Part shown: positions 1 to 7,013 of the stretch, piece after piece
How the letters are laid out: every line of letters starts with the position of its first letter
Numbering within the stretch: the first letter of the stretch is position 1
Source: an uncultured Selenomonadales bacterium
GTDB taxonomy: Bacteria > Bacillota > Negativicutes > Selenomonadales > Selenomonadaceae
Direction: 5' to 3'
DNA: 16,804 bases
Assembly: GCA_937910665.1 (NCBI GenBank)
Contig: CALEPR010000135.1
Span: 1 to 16,804, forward strand
Position numbers and translations under genes: made by a program
Notes under the pieces: model-generated
What the model was told of the DNA's origin: nothing
Seen by the model: only the letters and a program-made list of their open reading frames with translations
The model's database searches: none

Positions 1-2
1 CC

Positions 3-824
3 GTATTCGCCCTCATAGATTCCTCAATCGCAAAATTAAACGCAAAAATCGACGGCGACCACAGCCAACTGCGGGTTTTGTTCAAGATTGGCAAAGGAAT
101 GGAAACCGCAGCCAACGACGTGTTCTGTTTTTCGGAATACCCCAGACAATTCCCCGCCAAATACATCAAACGCAGAATGTGCGGCGACATAATCGGAAGA
201 TACACCCATACCGAAAAAAACGAATATATGCTCTATATTGAGGACGTGCAGAAGTTTGAAGATTTGCCCAAAAGCATCCAAAAACATCTCAAAGCACACA
301 AAGATGTATTGAAGAATAGGGCTACGTGCAAAAATGAAGGACGGGTTTGGTGGCGGTATTCGCGGCCGATGCACAAAGAATACTACCACCTTGACAAGAT
401 ATGGTGTTCATACCGCAGCAAGTCCAATATGTTCGCCTTGGACGAATCCGCCGACTATATCGGGCTTACCAACACGACCGTTATATTCGACACCAACAAG
501 GACATTGGCTTGAAATACCTTTTGGCGTTGCTTAATTCAAGGGTGTTGTCATTCCGTTACAAGTCGATTGGCAAACAGACAGGCAGCGGCGTGTTCGAGT
601 ATTTTGAAAACGGAGTCGGCAAACTGCCAATCCCGACCGCCACCCCCGCCGAGCAACAGCCAATCATCGACCTTGTTGACAGAATTCTTGCCGCCAAGAA
701 AGCAAATCCACAAGCCGATACAAGCGCAGACGAAAAAGAAATCGACCGCTTGGTTTATGAGTTGTACGGACTTACCGACGAGGAGATAAAGGTGGTGGAG
801 ACGTGCCATGGCACATCTAAATAA
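3..824 (+). CDS. Type IIG restriction-modification enzyme, C-terminal part (5' cut by window edge)
   Basis: The frame is open from base 3, so the gene begins outside the window; the internal TTG at 78 is not a real start. The visible ~273 residues resemble the C-terminal target-recognition part of Eco57I/TaqI-like single-chain enzymes, in which one protein carries endonuclease, N6-adenine methylase and specificity functions. Supporting signs are the segment FKIGKGMETAANDVF near the start, the stretch KYLLALLNSRVLSFRYK about two thirds along, the short 'GVGKLPIP' turn followed by EQQPIIDLVDRILAAKK, and the tail ending DRLVYELYGLTDEEI, all typical of the end of such proteins. The methylase NPPY motif would lie upstream and cannot be seen. 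No partner gene is visible. It sits in the Bacteroidota-like part of the window. Family assignment is from remembered motifs; a stand-alone specificity subunit is less likely. Confidence 0.72.
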   Translation, partial: VFALIDSSIAKLNAKIDGDHSQLRVLFKIGKGMETAANDVFCFSEYPRQFPAKYIKRRMCGDIIGRYTHTEKNEYMLYIEDVQKFEDLPKSIQKHLKAHKDVLKNRATCKNEGRVWWRYSRPMHKEYYHLDKIWCSYRSKSNMFALDESADYIGLTNTTVIFDTNKDIGLKYLLALLNSRVLSFRYKSIGKQTGSGVFEYFENGVGKLPIPTATPAEQQPIIDLVDRILAAKKANPQADTSADEKEIDRLVYELYGLTDEEIKVVETCHGTSK

Positions 825-895
825 ACAAATCCGCCATTTGATGAAATTTTTATTGTATGATGTTAGACGCGCCATAGCACGTTTCTACAAAAAAA

Positions 896-926
896 TTGCA
901 TAATTGTTTGTGATTTATTATATTTG
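896..926 (+). promoter_or_regulatory. Bacteroidota-type promoter (-33 TTG, -7 TATATTTG)
   Basis: TTG at 896-898 is followed after 20 bases by TATATTTG at 919-926, matching the Bacteroidota TTTG/TAnnTTTG promoter pattern. It lies about 145 bases before the lipoprotein start. A tiny frame opening at ATG 948 (18 codons, ending 'ttcagcagatttag') lies between and is probably non-coding leader or a remnant. Confidence 0.45.
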
Positions 927-1070
927 CGAAAAACAAACGGAACCATTATGTCGGACGAATTATATAACGGATGCCACGCTGATTTACAATTTCAGCAGAT
1001 TTAGGCTTGGAAAAATATAAATTTTTTGACAACAGAAATCTTTTTTAATCAATTAATAAAGCAATAACAA

Positions 1071-1820
1071 ATGAAAACAAATTTTCTTATCGTTTCGCTC
1101 GCACTTGTATTGGCATCTTGCGGCGGCAGCCAAAACCGAAACAACAGCAACGCCTCTGTGGAAAATACAGACAATACAAACTCCAATACCACAACTACTT
1201 ATGCACAATCAGCGTCAAAATCCAAAACCGTCAACTGGAAAAAGATTCTCTGCACCATAGACAACCACGGCGACACTATGATGCTCAACATCTACGACGA
1301 CAAAAACCGAATCACAAAATCGCTCGAAAACATCGAAAACGGTGTCGCCGAATGTGAAACCGTTTACAAATACAACGGCAACAAAGCGACTGTAACATAT
1401 TCGTGTGAAGAAGGTCTTGAAGATGAAATTACTTACGCCGACGACAAGTGCGAAAAAATCATCGAAAAAAGTGGGCAAAGCTACCAGTACGACAGTCAAG
1501 ACCGCATCTCAAAAATTGTCATCGGCAACAATGAAATCACCTACACCTACGAAACCGACCCGAAAACAGGCAACACAATCGTAAGCATCGACGATGCCGG
1601 CGTTATCCACGAGGAGCACCGCGACAAGCTCAACCGCATTGTCTATCAGCGACAAATCGACAATCTTGACGCATACAGCACTACTTACGAATATCACGAC
1701 GATTACGCCCTTGCCACCGTCGAAAACACCATCACGCCCAAAGACGAGGACGGCGTTCCAAATCCCGACGAAGCCTACGAGGACACTTGGCAATATGTTG
1801 TTCATTTCTTGAAAGAGTAA
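1071..1820 (+). CDS. Lipoprotein of unknown function with YD/RHS-like repeats
   Basis: A 249-residue secreted lipoprotein. The N-terminus MKTNFLIVSLALVLASCGG is a classic signal peptide with lipobox LASC, so the mature protein should be lipidated at Cys17. A Ser/Asn/Thr-rich linker follows to about residue 50. The rest holds short beta-rich units of the form 'YKYNGNKATVTY', 'YQYDSQDRISKIV', 'ITYTYETDPKTGNTIV' and 'TYEYHDDY', reminiscent of YD (RHS) repeats but too few and degenerate to assign a toxin-carrier role. There is no C-terminal toxin domain. No SD sequence precedes the ATG and the leader is A-rich, as is normal in Bacteroidota. The function is not recognised; a surface or periplasmic binding role is only a guess. 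Confidence 0.75.
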   Translation: MKTNFLIVSLALVLASCGGSQNRNNSNASVENTDNTNSNTTTTYAQSASKSKTVNWKKILCTIDNHGDTMMLNIYDDKNRITKSLENIENGVAECETVYKYNGNKATVTYSCEEGLEDEITYADDKCEKIIEKSGQSYQYDSQDRISKIVIGNNEITYTYETDPKTGNTIVSIDDAGVIHEEHRDKLNRIVYQRQIDNLDAYSTTYEYHDDYALATVENTITPKDEDGVPNPDEAYEDTWQYVVHFLKE

Positions 1821-1849
1821 GATGTCAGTTTCGATTAATATTTCACACT

Positions 1850-1949
1850 GATAATTGTTCCTTAACCCCTAAAAAAAACGAGTTAAGGAACTAATATCGC
1901 GATAATGGTTCCCTAACTATTAAAAAAATCGAGTTAAGGAACCATTATC
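1850..1949. repeat. Tandem pair of 49-nt hairpin units (operator-like)
   Basis: Two near-identical 49-base units, 1850-1898 and 1901-1949, are separated by two bases. Each begins GATAAT, has an A-rich centre and ends in a TATC/TTATC tail. Unit 1 has a perfect 10-bp inverted repeat, GTTCCTTAAC (1857-1866) with GTTAAGGAAC (1882-1891). Unit 2 has an 18-bp inverted repeat with one mismatch (1901-1918 with 1932-1949, 13-base loop). The boundary between them contains the palindrome TATCGCGATA. The array lies just before the promoter of the ATPase gene, so it may be an operator, a terminator for the lipoprotein gene, or both. There is no T-run after the stems, which argues against a simple terminator. 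Confidence 0.7.
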
Positions 1950-1962
1950 TTAAAAAAATGCT

Positions 1963-1991
1963 TATATTTGCACCGTAAAAAAAAATTACGG
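1963..1991 (+). promoter_or_regulatory. Bacteroidota -7 element and leader hairpin before the ATPase gene
   Basis: TATATTTG at 1963-1970 fits the Bacteroidota -7 element. Transcription would start at about 1976, only some 20 bases before the ATG at 1995. The leader contains the small inverted repeat CCGTAA (1973-1978) with TTACGG (1986-1991) around an A-run, directly where a ribosome would load. The -33 region falls inside the second hairpin unit. Confidence 0.45.
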
Positions 1992-1994
1992 CGT

Positions 1995-2621
1995 ATGGAA
2001 AAAGCATTAATCGGAAGGCGCGGCGAACAGCAACGTCTCGAACAAATATACAATTCGGGCAAAAACGAATTTGTGGCAGTCTATGGCCGCCGTCGGGTTG
2101 GAAAGACTTACTTGATAAGGGAGTTTTTTCATAACCAATTCGACTTTTATTATACTGGAATTTACAAAGGCACAAAAAACGAACAGTTAAAAGAGTTTGC
2201 GCGGCAGTTGTCGGACTATTCGGGCGAACATCAACAACGAACAGCAAACTGGTTTGACGCGTTTGCCATGCTAAAAAAATACATCGAAAATCTTTCTGCC
2301 AAAAAACGTATCCTCATCTTCTTCGACGAAATGCCGTGGATGGATACTCCAAAATCCGATTTTCTTAGGGCATTTGAGTATTTTTGGAACGGATACGCCT
2401 CTGCCGACAAGCGTATTATGCTGATTGTCTGCGCTTCGGCTACCACTTGGATGCGCGACAAACTTTTTGGCAACAAGGGCGGACTTTACAACCGTATGAC
2501 AAATGTAATTTACCTTGCGCCTTTCACACTCGCAGAAACGGAAGAATATTTACAATCGCGCTGCCTGCCGCCGCTCCTCTGCCGTGACCAACATGCAAAA
2601 GTCCTGTCGGATTCGCGCTGA
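1995..2621 (+). CDS. AAA ATPase of the PF01637 'archaeal-type' family, 3' truncated at an assembly junction
   Basis: The start is ATG 1995 (MEKALIGRRGEQ); an upstream TTG at 1968 lies inside the -7 promoter element and is rejected. Walker A is GRRRVGKT at residues 31-38, Walker B is ILIFFDE ending at D111-E112, a sensor-like CASATTW lies at 147-152, and GGLYNR with a candidate arginine finger is at 162-167. This is the N-terminal ATPase core of the STAND-like family that usually continues for over 400 residues with a winged-helix and a DUF234-type nuclease-like region. Here the family pattern is good to R189 (base 2561), after which the frame reads antisense argS and stops at 2621, so residues 190-208 are artificial. 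Cellular role is uncertain in the family; roles in mobile or defence contexts are suspected. No SD is present. Confidence 0.75.
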   Translation: MEKALIGRRGEQQRLEQIYNSGKNEFVAVYGRRRVGKTYLIREFFHNQFDFYYTGIYKGTKNEQLKEFARQLSDYSGEHQQRTANWFDAFAMLKKYIENLSAKKRILIFFDEMPWMDTPKSDFLRAFEYFWNGYASADKRIMLIVCASATTWMRDKLFGNKGGLYNRMTNVIYLAPFTLAETEEYLQSRCLPPLLCRDQHAKVLSDSR

Positions 2622-3009
2622 CATATTCAATTTGAATCGGCAAATTATTTTTTGAGGGAAGCTGTCCAAAACTTTCCACATTGTCAAAAATATTTTTCAG
2701 TTCGGAATAAATTACATCGGACTTCAAATAAAAATTCATGAAACCCGCTCCGGCAATTTCAATCTTGTCAATAAAGTTTGCGTTAATTTTATTTTTAAGT
2801 TCTTCAGCAATTTTTTTCGGCGCGGCATGAAAAATTTTCGCCGACTGCATGGCAAAATTTGTCGCGAAGTCACCAAATTCTTTTTTCGGCGGAACTTCCA
2901 AACTAATTTCCGGCAAATCTCCCGACGCTTTAAAAATTTTTTCCTCAATCAAAGTTTGAGCCGCACTTTTTATCTCGGCGGCAATTTTATTTTTAATTTC
3001 CAACTTCAT
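2524..3009 (-). CDS. argS: Arginyl-tRNA synthetase, N-terminal fragment (truncated at junction)
   Basis: Class I synthetase charging tRNA-Arg in the cytoplasm. The fragment has the N-terminal ArgS additional domain (about residues 1-85, with KKEFGDFATNFAMQSAK) followed by the catalytic-domain opening IEYVSANPTGLLHVGHGRG, which contains the class I HIGH signature as HVGH. Full-length enzymes have about 560 residues; only about 155 are here, because real similarity stops at base 2542 and the last residues (PFLRV) are read from foreign DNA. The start is uncertain. ATG 3009 has GGGAGG only one or two bases upstream, while TTG 3003 (giving MEIKNKI) has GGAGG at the ideal 7-base spacing and may be the true start. 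A good promoter lies at 3034-3062. It is divergent from the HlyD gene. Confidence 0.85.
   Translation of the reverse strand: MKLEIKNKIAAEIKSAAQTLIEEKIFKASGDLPEISLEVPPKKEFGDFATNFAMQSAKIFHAAPKKIAEELKNKINANFIDKIEIAGAGFMNFYLKSDVIYSELKNIFDNVESFGQLPSKNNLPIQIEYVSANPTGLLHVGHGRGAAAGSAIVNILPFLRV
2542..2561. other. Chimeric junction between two genomes (about 20 shared bases)
   Basis: Left of here the plus strand encodes the ATPase ending ...EEYLQSR. Right of here the minus strand encodes argS ending ...GSAIVNIL. Bases 2542-2561 serve both proteins equally well. ATPase similarity stops at 2561, and argS similarity stops at 2542, where the expected Arg after NIL is replaced by Pro. Promoter style, ribosome sites and base composition change at the same place. 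Confidence 0.8.
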
Positions 3010-3033
3010 TCCTCCCAAAAATTTTCTGATTCA

Positions 3034-3062
3034 ATATTAAATGCAAGAAAATTTTTTAGCAA
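3034..3062 (-). promoter_or_regulatory. Sigma-70-type promoter for argS
   Basis: On the minus strand TTGCTA (3062-3057) and TAATAT (3039-3034) are separated by exactly 17 bases and lie just upstream of the argS ribosome site. Confidence 0.65.
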
Positions 3063-3073
3063 GATATTTTTTT

Positions 3074-3103
3074 GTTACATTTTTCTGAAATGAGTGATAC
3101 AAT
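3074..3103 (+). promoter_or_regulatory. Sigma-70-type promoter for the HlyD gene (extended -10)
   Basis: GTTACA (3074-3079), an 18-base spacer and TACAAT (3098-3103) preceded by TGA, giving an extended -10. It overlaps the argS control region back to back and lies about 35 bases before the HlyD start, which has a strong GAGGAGG ribosome site at 3121-3127. Confidence 0.5.
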
Positions 3104-3137
3104 GTTCTGAAAATTTTTTAGAGGAGGTAATTTTTTT

Positions 3138-4232
3138 ATGGACACGAAAAGCAAAGCTAATCGCGCAGGAATAATTTTCATTTTGCTTTTGATTGTCAGC
3201 GGAGTTATTTTAATGTATCGCGGCAACGACGCAACCATTTTGGCGATAGAAAAGAAAGATGGAATTTTGACTGCGGAGCAAATTAAATTGGCTTTCGATT
3301 CCGTAGGCGGCAGAATGGTCACGGAGGCAGTCAAGGAAGGTCAACAAATTAAATCAGGCGACTTAATCATGGAATTGGATCCGACAGACACAAATTTATC
3401 CATTGAAAAACTCAAGGCGCAAATTGCTCAACTCGATGCACAAATAAATTCTACTTCAGGCAGTATGCAATTAAATTTTTTCCAAGCAAGAAATGACGAA
3501 CAGCAATCTTTCAGGCAAATTGATTCTCAACGTGCTCTGGTCGATTCTGCGAAAGCAACTTTGACAAACGCAGAAATTGATTACAATCGCAAACTTGATC
3601 TTGTAAATTCAGGCGCGATAGCAAAATCTCAACTCGACGACGCGACAATGGCTTTGAATGTTGCAAAGGCGAATGTTCAAACTCAGCAACAAGCTCTTGA
3701 AAGACTTTTGGCAGGAGCGCGGGACAGCGGCAGAACAGATTCAATTTCCCTGCCCACAATCGAAAAGGAAAGAGCGACGGCAAGAAATATGCAAAACGAC
3801 ATCGCCGCACTCAATCAGCAGAAAAAAGCGTTGGAAGTTCAACTTCAGGAATTGGAAATCGCAAAAGGCAGATTAAAACTTCATGCGCCGGAGGACGGAA
3901 AAATTTTAAGCGTCCTGCAGAAAAAAGGCGAAATGGTTTCCCCAAACACTCCGGTAGTTTTGTTGGAAACGAAAAGAATTTATTACGACATTTACGTTTC
4001 GGAAGAACAGGCGGTTAAACTTCATGAAGGTGACGAAATTATTTGCAAAACAGTCGCGGGCGAAAAAAAAGTTCCCGGCACCATTCGTCTCATGACTCAG
4101 GCACCGGGCTTTGCAGATTTAAAACAGTCGCGCGAACAAGGTCAGGCGGACTTGTCAGCTTTTCAAGTCAGAATTTATATAAATCCCGACGCTGAAGTTT
4201 TAGCCGGACAAACTGTTTCAGTAGAATTTTAA
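3138..4232 (+). CDS. HlyD-family membrane fusion (periplasmic adaptor) protein
   Basis: A 364-residue exporter adaptor, anchored in the inner membrane and extending outward to couple an inner-membrane transporter to efflux. There is one N-terminal transmembrane helix (about residues 11-27). A lipoyl/biotinyl half-motif follows (LAFDSVGGRMVTEAVKEGQ ... GDLIMELDP, about 52-78), then a long alpha-helical hairpin/coiled coil rich in Gln and Ala (about 80-245), the second lipoyl half (LHAPEDGKILSVLQKKGEM), and a C-terminal beta-barrel ending GQTVSVEF. Layout and length match YbhG/EmrA-like adaptors. The strong GGAGG site 10 bases before ATG supports the start. The likely partner is the ABC-2-type permease at 5210, although a minus-strand gene lies between and no ATPase gene is in the window. 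The exported substrate is unknown. Confidence 0.85.
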   Translation: MDTKSKANRAGIIFILLLIVSGVILMYRGNDATILAIEKKDGILTAEQIKLAFDSVGGRMVTEAVKEGQQIKSGDLIMELDPTDTNLSIEKLKAQIAQLDAQINSTSGSMQLNFFQARNDEQQSFRQIDSQRALVDSAKATLTNAEIDYNRKLDLVNSGAIAKSQLDDATMALNVAKANVQTQQQALERLLAGARDSGRTDSISLPTIEKERATARNMQNDIAALNQQKKALEVQLQELEIAKGRLKLHAPEDGKILSVLQKKGEMVSPNTPVVLLETKRIYYDIYVSEEQAVKLHEGDEIICKTVAGEKKVPGTIRLMTQAPGFADLKQSREQGQADLSAFQVRIYINPDAEVLAGQTVSVEF

Positions 4233-4281
4233 AATTTTAAAATTTTGGAAAGTTGGAAAGAATTTCTGCGTGTAAGTTTCA

Positions 4282-5088
4282 TCAGATTGCAAATTCCTGC
4301 TCGGAAATTGAATCCCAGTCAATCGCGAAGATTTTTTCCAGAAGCGACTCGATTGAATCGGCATCGACGTTCTCAAGTTTGACTGCAAAAGTTTCAGTTT
4401 CAGTTTCCTCATCGTCCTCTGATTCTTCAGTTTCTTCCGCAGCGTTTGCTTCAGCCTCTTTCTTTTCTTCGGCGCGTTTTTCCTTCAGCTTTTCAAAACG
4501 CTCCTGCTGTTCTTCTGACATTTTTTCGATACCGGCGAAAAGTTTCATATTTCCATCGGCATCGACTTCGGCGGCGAGACTTGCAAAGTTTACGCCCTCG
4601 CCCAAGTCAGTCTCAGAAAGTTCCTCAAGTGCGCCTGTCGCCTTGTCGACGTTCGCCATAATTTTGTCGGCGTACTCCTCGTCCTCAGCCATCTTCTCAA
4701 TCTCTTCGCTCGACAAAATGACTGAATAATTTCTGTCGCTGTTGGCGGCGAAGGCGGACGGATCTTTCACATCGTCAGCGATAATGAAATTGTAGTCGCC
4801 ATACTTGTCGCGCAACTTACTGAGGAGGTCTTGAGCCTTTGAAGAAAGTTTTTTCTCATCGACAAGCATTGAAGAAATATCATCGGTGGAATTTTTTTCC
4901 TCAGTCTGATATTTCGCCAACGCATTCAAGCCGTCGGCAGAAAGTTCGACAGAATAATTTCCCGCCCCGAACTGCGAGACAGAATTGTTTGCGGCGGCAG
5001 AATTTTTCGCGGAAGCCGCAGAAGTTTTCCCCGCCGTCCCTACGCTTTTAAAAAGCGCGGCATAGTTTAAACCAATTGTGTTAGCCAT
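4282..5088 (-). CDS. Unrecognised acidic protein, predicted cytoplasmic
   Basis: A 268-residue protein starting at MANTIGLNYAALF, chosen because GGAGGA lies at good spacing before ATG 5088; upstream in-frame codons to 5193 lack a ribosome site and are rejected. There is no signal peptide and no transmembrane helix. The N-terminal ~45 residues are Ala/Ser-rich and low complexity, followed by 'YSVELSADGLNALAKYQ' and a middle part with a second similar element 'NYSVILSSEEIEKMAEDEEYAD'. A charged helical stretch (EEQQERFEKLKEKRAEEKKEAE) leads into an acidic run, and the tail ends FAIDWDSISEQEFAI. The two 'YSV-L-S' elements suggest an internal repeat. I do not recognise the family confidently; it resembles DUF-type proteins of gut Firmicutes in N-terminal style. 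It sits antisense between the two export genes. Confidence 0.7.
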   Translation of the reverse strand: MANTIGLNYAALFKSVGTAGKTSAASAKNSAAANNSVSQFGAGNYSVELSADGLNALAKYQTEEKNSTDDISSMLVDEKKLSSKAQDLLSKLRDKYGDYNFIIADDVKDPSAFAANSDRNYSVILSSEEIEKMAEDEEYADKIMANVDKATGALEELSETDLGEGVNFASLAAEVDADGNMKLFAGIEKMSEEQQERFEKLKEKRAEEKKEAEANAAEETEESEDDEETETETFAVKLENVDADSIESLLEKIFAIDWDSISEQEFAI

Positions 5089-5100
5089 GACAAACTCCTC

Positions 5101-5154
5101 CTTTGTCGTGAAACAGAAATCCATTTCCTTAAAATGGTTCAACTTTCGACAAAG
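5101..5154. promoter_or_regulatory. Nested inverted repeats in the divergent control region
   Basis: Between the two divergent starts lie a perfect outer repeat, CTTTGTCG (5101-5108) with CGACAAAG (5147-5154), and inside it a hairpin CCATTT (5121-5126) with AAATGG (5132-5137) and a 5-base loop. The outer left arm abuts the ribosome site of the acidic-protein gene. This could be an operator shared by both genes; no clear -35/-10 pair was found. Confidence 0.4.
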
Positions 5155-5209
5155 TTTAAATTTTTCCTGTAGTTTGAAAAAAAATTTTTGCATAAAGGAG
5201 CAAACTGAA

Positions 5210-6862
5210 ATGGGGTTTAAAGAATCTCTTCATGACGAATTGAAATTTTTACTCAGCGGCAAGGGTATGCCTTACGAAAAAGTTTGCATAATGGTCGCGA
5301 TGGTTATCAGCGTAATTTTGTCTGTTCTTTTGAGCGGAAATTTTGGAAAAGATGCGCCGGTTGTCATAATCGACATGGACAATTCAAAATACAGCCGCGA
5401 ACTTATTACAAAAATTGATGCGTCGGAATATATGAAAGTTACTTCGGTAGTAAATTCTCCCGCGAATCCTGAAGAATTTTTTTACCGCGACCAAGCGACT
5501 GCAGTAATCTATTTTCCGCAAGGCTTGGAAAAAAATCGATACACTTCCTCCGCCGCACCAATCGGAGCATTTTACGACAACACAAACACCGCGCTGACCG
5601 CAGACATAAAAGGGGCGTTGAATGAACTTGTCGCGATAGAAAATGCGATGGCATCCGGCAGCTCGGAAAGTTCAGGATTGACTTTGAACACGCGAACTTT
5701 ATTTAATCCTGCCGGTTCAACTTCCAATTCTCAGACGCAAGCATTTTTATTTTTCTTCGGCGCAATGTTTTTTGTCTTTGCGACTATCGGAATGATTCCG
5801 CGATTAAAATTAACTCACCAGTATGAGCCGACAATTTTGAACGGCACTCCTTGGGATTTAATTGGAAGAATTGCACCTTACTGTTTTTTTCTGACTGTTT
5901 CATCTTTCGTGGGACTGGCGGTCTTGAGAATTTGGGGAGACTTGGTTTTTTCCGGCAGGGTTGTAGAATTTTTGCTGATACAAATTTTTATGACTTTGAC
6001 AATCGGAATGTTGAGTATCTGGGTTGGTTGGACGGCGTCTAATCCCGGCATTGCGTCGAGTAGAATGATTTTATTTATTCCCGGCGGATTTATTTTAGGC
6101 GGCGCAACTTCTCCGCTGACACATTTTTCAGGTTGGGTAGTTGACTTGGCACATATTTTTCCTCTGACTTGGCAATTTCATTTCACACGCGACATAATTC
6201 AGCGCGGCGCAAGTTTGCCTGCAATCAGTTCAGAAATCGGCGCATTTTTTATTTACATGGCGATAGTTTCACTTTTGCTGACTTGGAGATTTAATAAGAG
6301 TCGGAAAGAACTTTTGACAACGCAACCTGCAGCCGAAGAAGTTCAAAGACAGGAAGAATCGGAAGGCTTGTCGGGTTCGGAAGGCAAGATAAAAAATATT
6401 TTGGTTCCGACAGATGGATCCGGTCAAGCATTCAAGGCTTTGCTAAAAGCGATCCAAGTTGCGGAATTTTATGAATCGCGAATGACTTTGTTAATGTGCG
6501 TCGAGTTGGAAAAAGATATTGCCGCTTACGAACAAGTTTCCATGAGCGGTTACATTCCGAGCGAAATGAATGCGGCGGCTTATGATTTTCTGTCTGAATT
6601 GTTGGTAGTCATTCCAAACGAAATTAAAGTTAAAACGCGTGTGGAAATTGGTGATCCTGCGGAAACGATTGTTGACCTCGCGAAGTATGACAAGTGCGAC
6701 TTGATTGTCATGGGCAGACAAGGTTTCGGACGTTTCGGTCAGGAAGGACTTGGCAGCGTCGCGCAGTACGTCAAAGAAAATGCGCCTTGCACAGTAGTTT
6801 TAACTGAAGGTATGCCGGACGACTGGGCAGACGACGAAAACTTTTTGCCGACGAAAAAATAA
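5210..6862 (+). CDS. ABC-2-type permease fused to a universal stress protein (Usp) domain
   Basis: A 550-residue inner-membrane protein starting at ATG 5210 (MGFKESLHDE) with AAAGGAG 11 bases upstream; codons back to 5078 are in frame but overlap the divergent gene and are rejected. Residues 1-365 form an ABC-2/YhhJ-like permease: a first helix at about 25-43, a large extracytoplasmic domain (about 44-175), then helices near 176-198, 220-243, 253-275, 283-303 and 342-360. After a polar Glu-rich linker (364-392) comes a complete Usp domain (394-535) starting KIKNILVPTDGSG. It carries the ATP-binding signature G-2X-G-9X-G-S at G502-G505-G515-S516, followed by the typical end PCTVVLTEG. The acidic tail ends LPTKK. 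Usp domains are cytoplasmic nucleotide sensors, so nucleotide binding may control the pore (inference). The partner adaptor is likely the HlyD protein; no ABC ATPase is present here. Confidence 0.85.
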   Translation: MGFKESLHDELKFLLSGKGMPYEKVCIMVAMVISVILSVLLSGNFGKDAPVVIIDMDNSKYSRELITKIDASEYMKVTSVVNSPANPEEFFYRDQATAVIYFPQGLEKNRYTSSAAPIGAFYDNTNTALTADIKGALNELVAIENAMASGSSESSGLTLNTRTLFNPAGSTSNSQTQAFLFFFGAMFFVFATIGMIPRLKLTHQYEPTILNGTPWDLIGRIAPYCFFLTVSSFVGLAVLRIWGDLVFSGRVVEFLLIQIFMTLTIGMLSIWVGWTASNPGIASSRMILFIPGGFILGGATSPLTHFSGWVVDLAHIFPLTWQFHFTRDIIQRGASLPAISSEIGAFFIYMAIVSLLLTWRFNKSRKELLTTQPAAEEVQRQEESEGLSGSEGKIKNILVPTDGSGQAFKALLKAIQVAEFYESRMTLLMCVELEKDIAAYEQVSMSGYIPSEMNAAAYDFLSELLVVIPNEIKVKTRVEIGDPAETIVDLAKYDKCDLIVMGRQGFGRFGQEGLGSVAQYVKENAPCTVVLTEGMPDDWADDENFLPTKK

Positions 6863-6869
6863 TTTGTCG

Positions 6870-6896
6870 AGTTGAAAAAATTTTTTTCTTTCAACT
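6870..6896. terminator. Weak hairpin between convergent genes
   Basis: AGTTGAAA (6870-6877) pairs with TTTCAACT (6889-6896) around an A/T loop, directly after the permease-Usp stop at 6862. Only a poor T-run follows, so termination is plausible but weak. The rest of 6897-7013 shows A- and T-tracts and no gene. Confidence 0.4.
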
Positions 6897-7013
6897 TAAT
6901 TCAATGCACAGAAAATTTTTCTTGCAAAAAAAATCTCAACGCCTTCAACGCTTCTTCTTCAAGTCGGAGAACACTTTTTAATTTTCCCAAAAAAAAATTT
7001 CGGCAAATTTTTT

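Noticed and set aside
948..1004. 18-codon frame MSDELYNGCHAD in the lipoprotein leader
   Set aside because: Too short to support and with no recognisable similarity.
1968..1994. Earlier TTG start of the ATPase frame
   Set aside because: It lies within the -7 promoter element, so it would be upstream of the transcript start.
4233..4281. Triple AAATTTT tract after the HlyD gene as terminator
   Set aside because: It is only A/T palindromes with no stable stem; probably the general A/T-tract habit of this genome.
5078..5209. N-terminal extension of the permease frame from 5078
   Set aside because: It overlaps the divergent gene and its ribosome site; the SD-supported ATG is at 5210.
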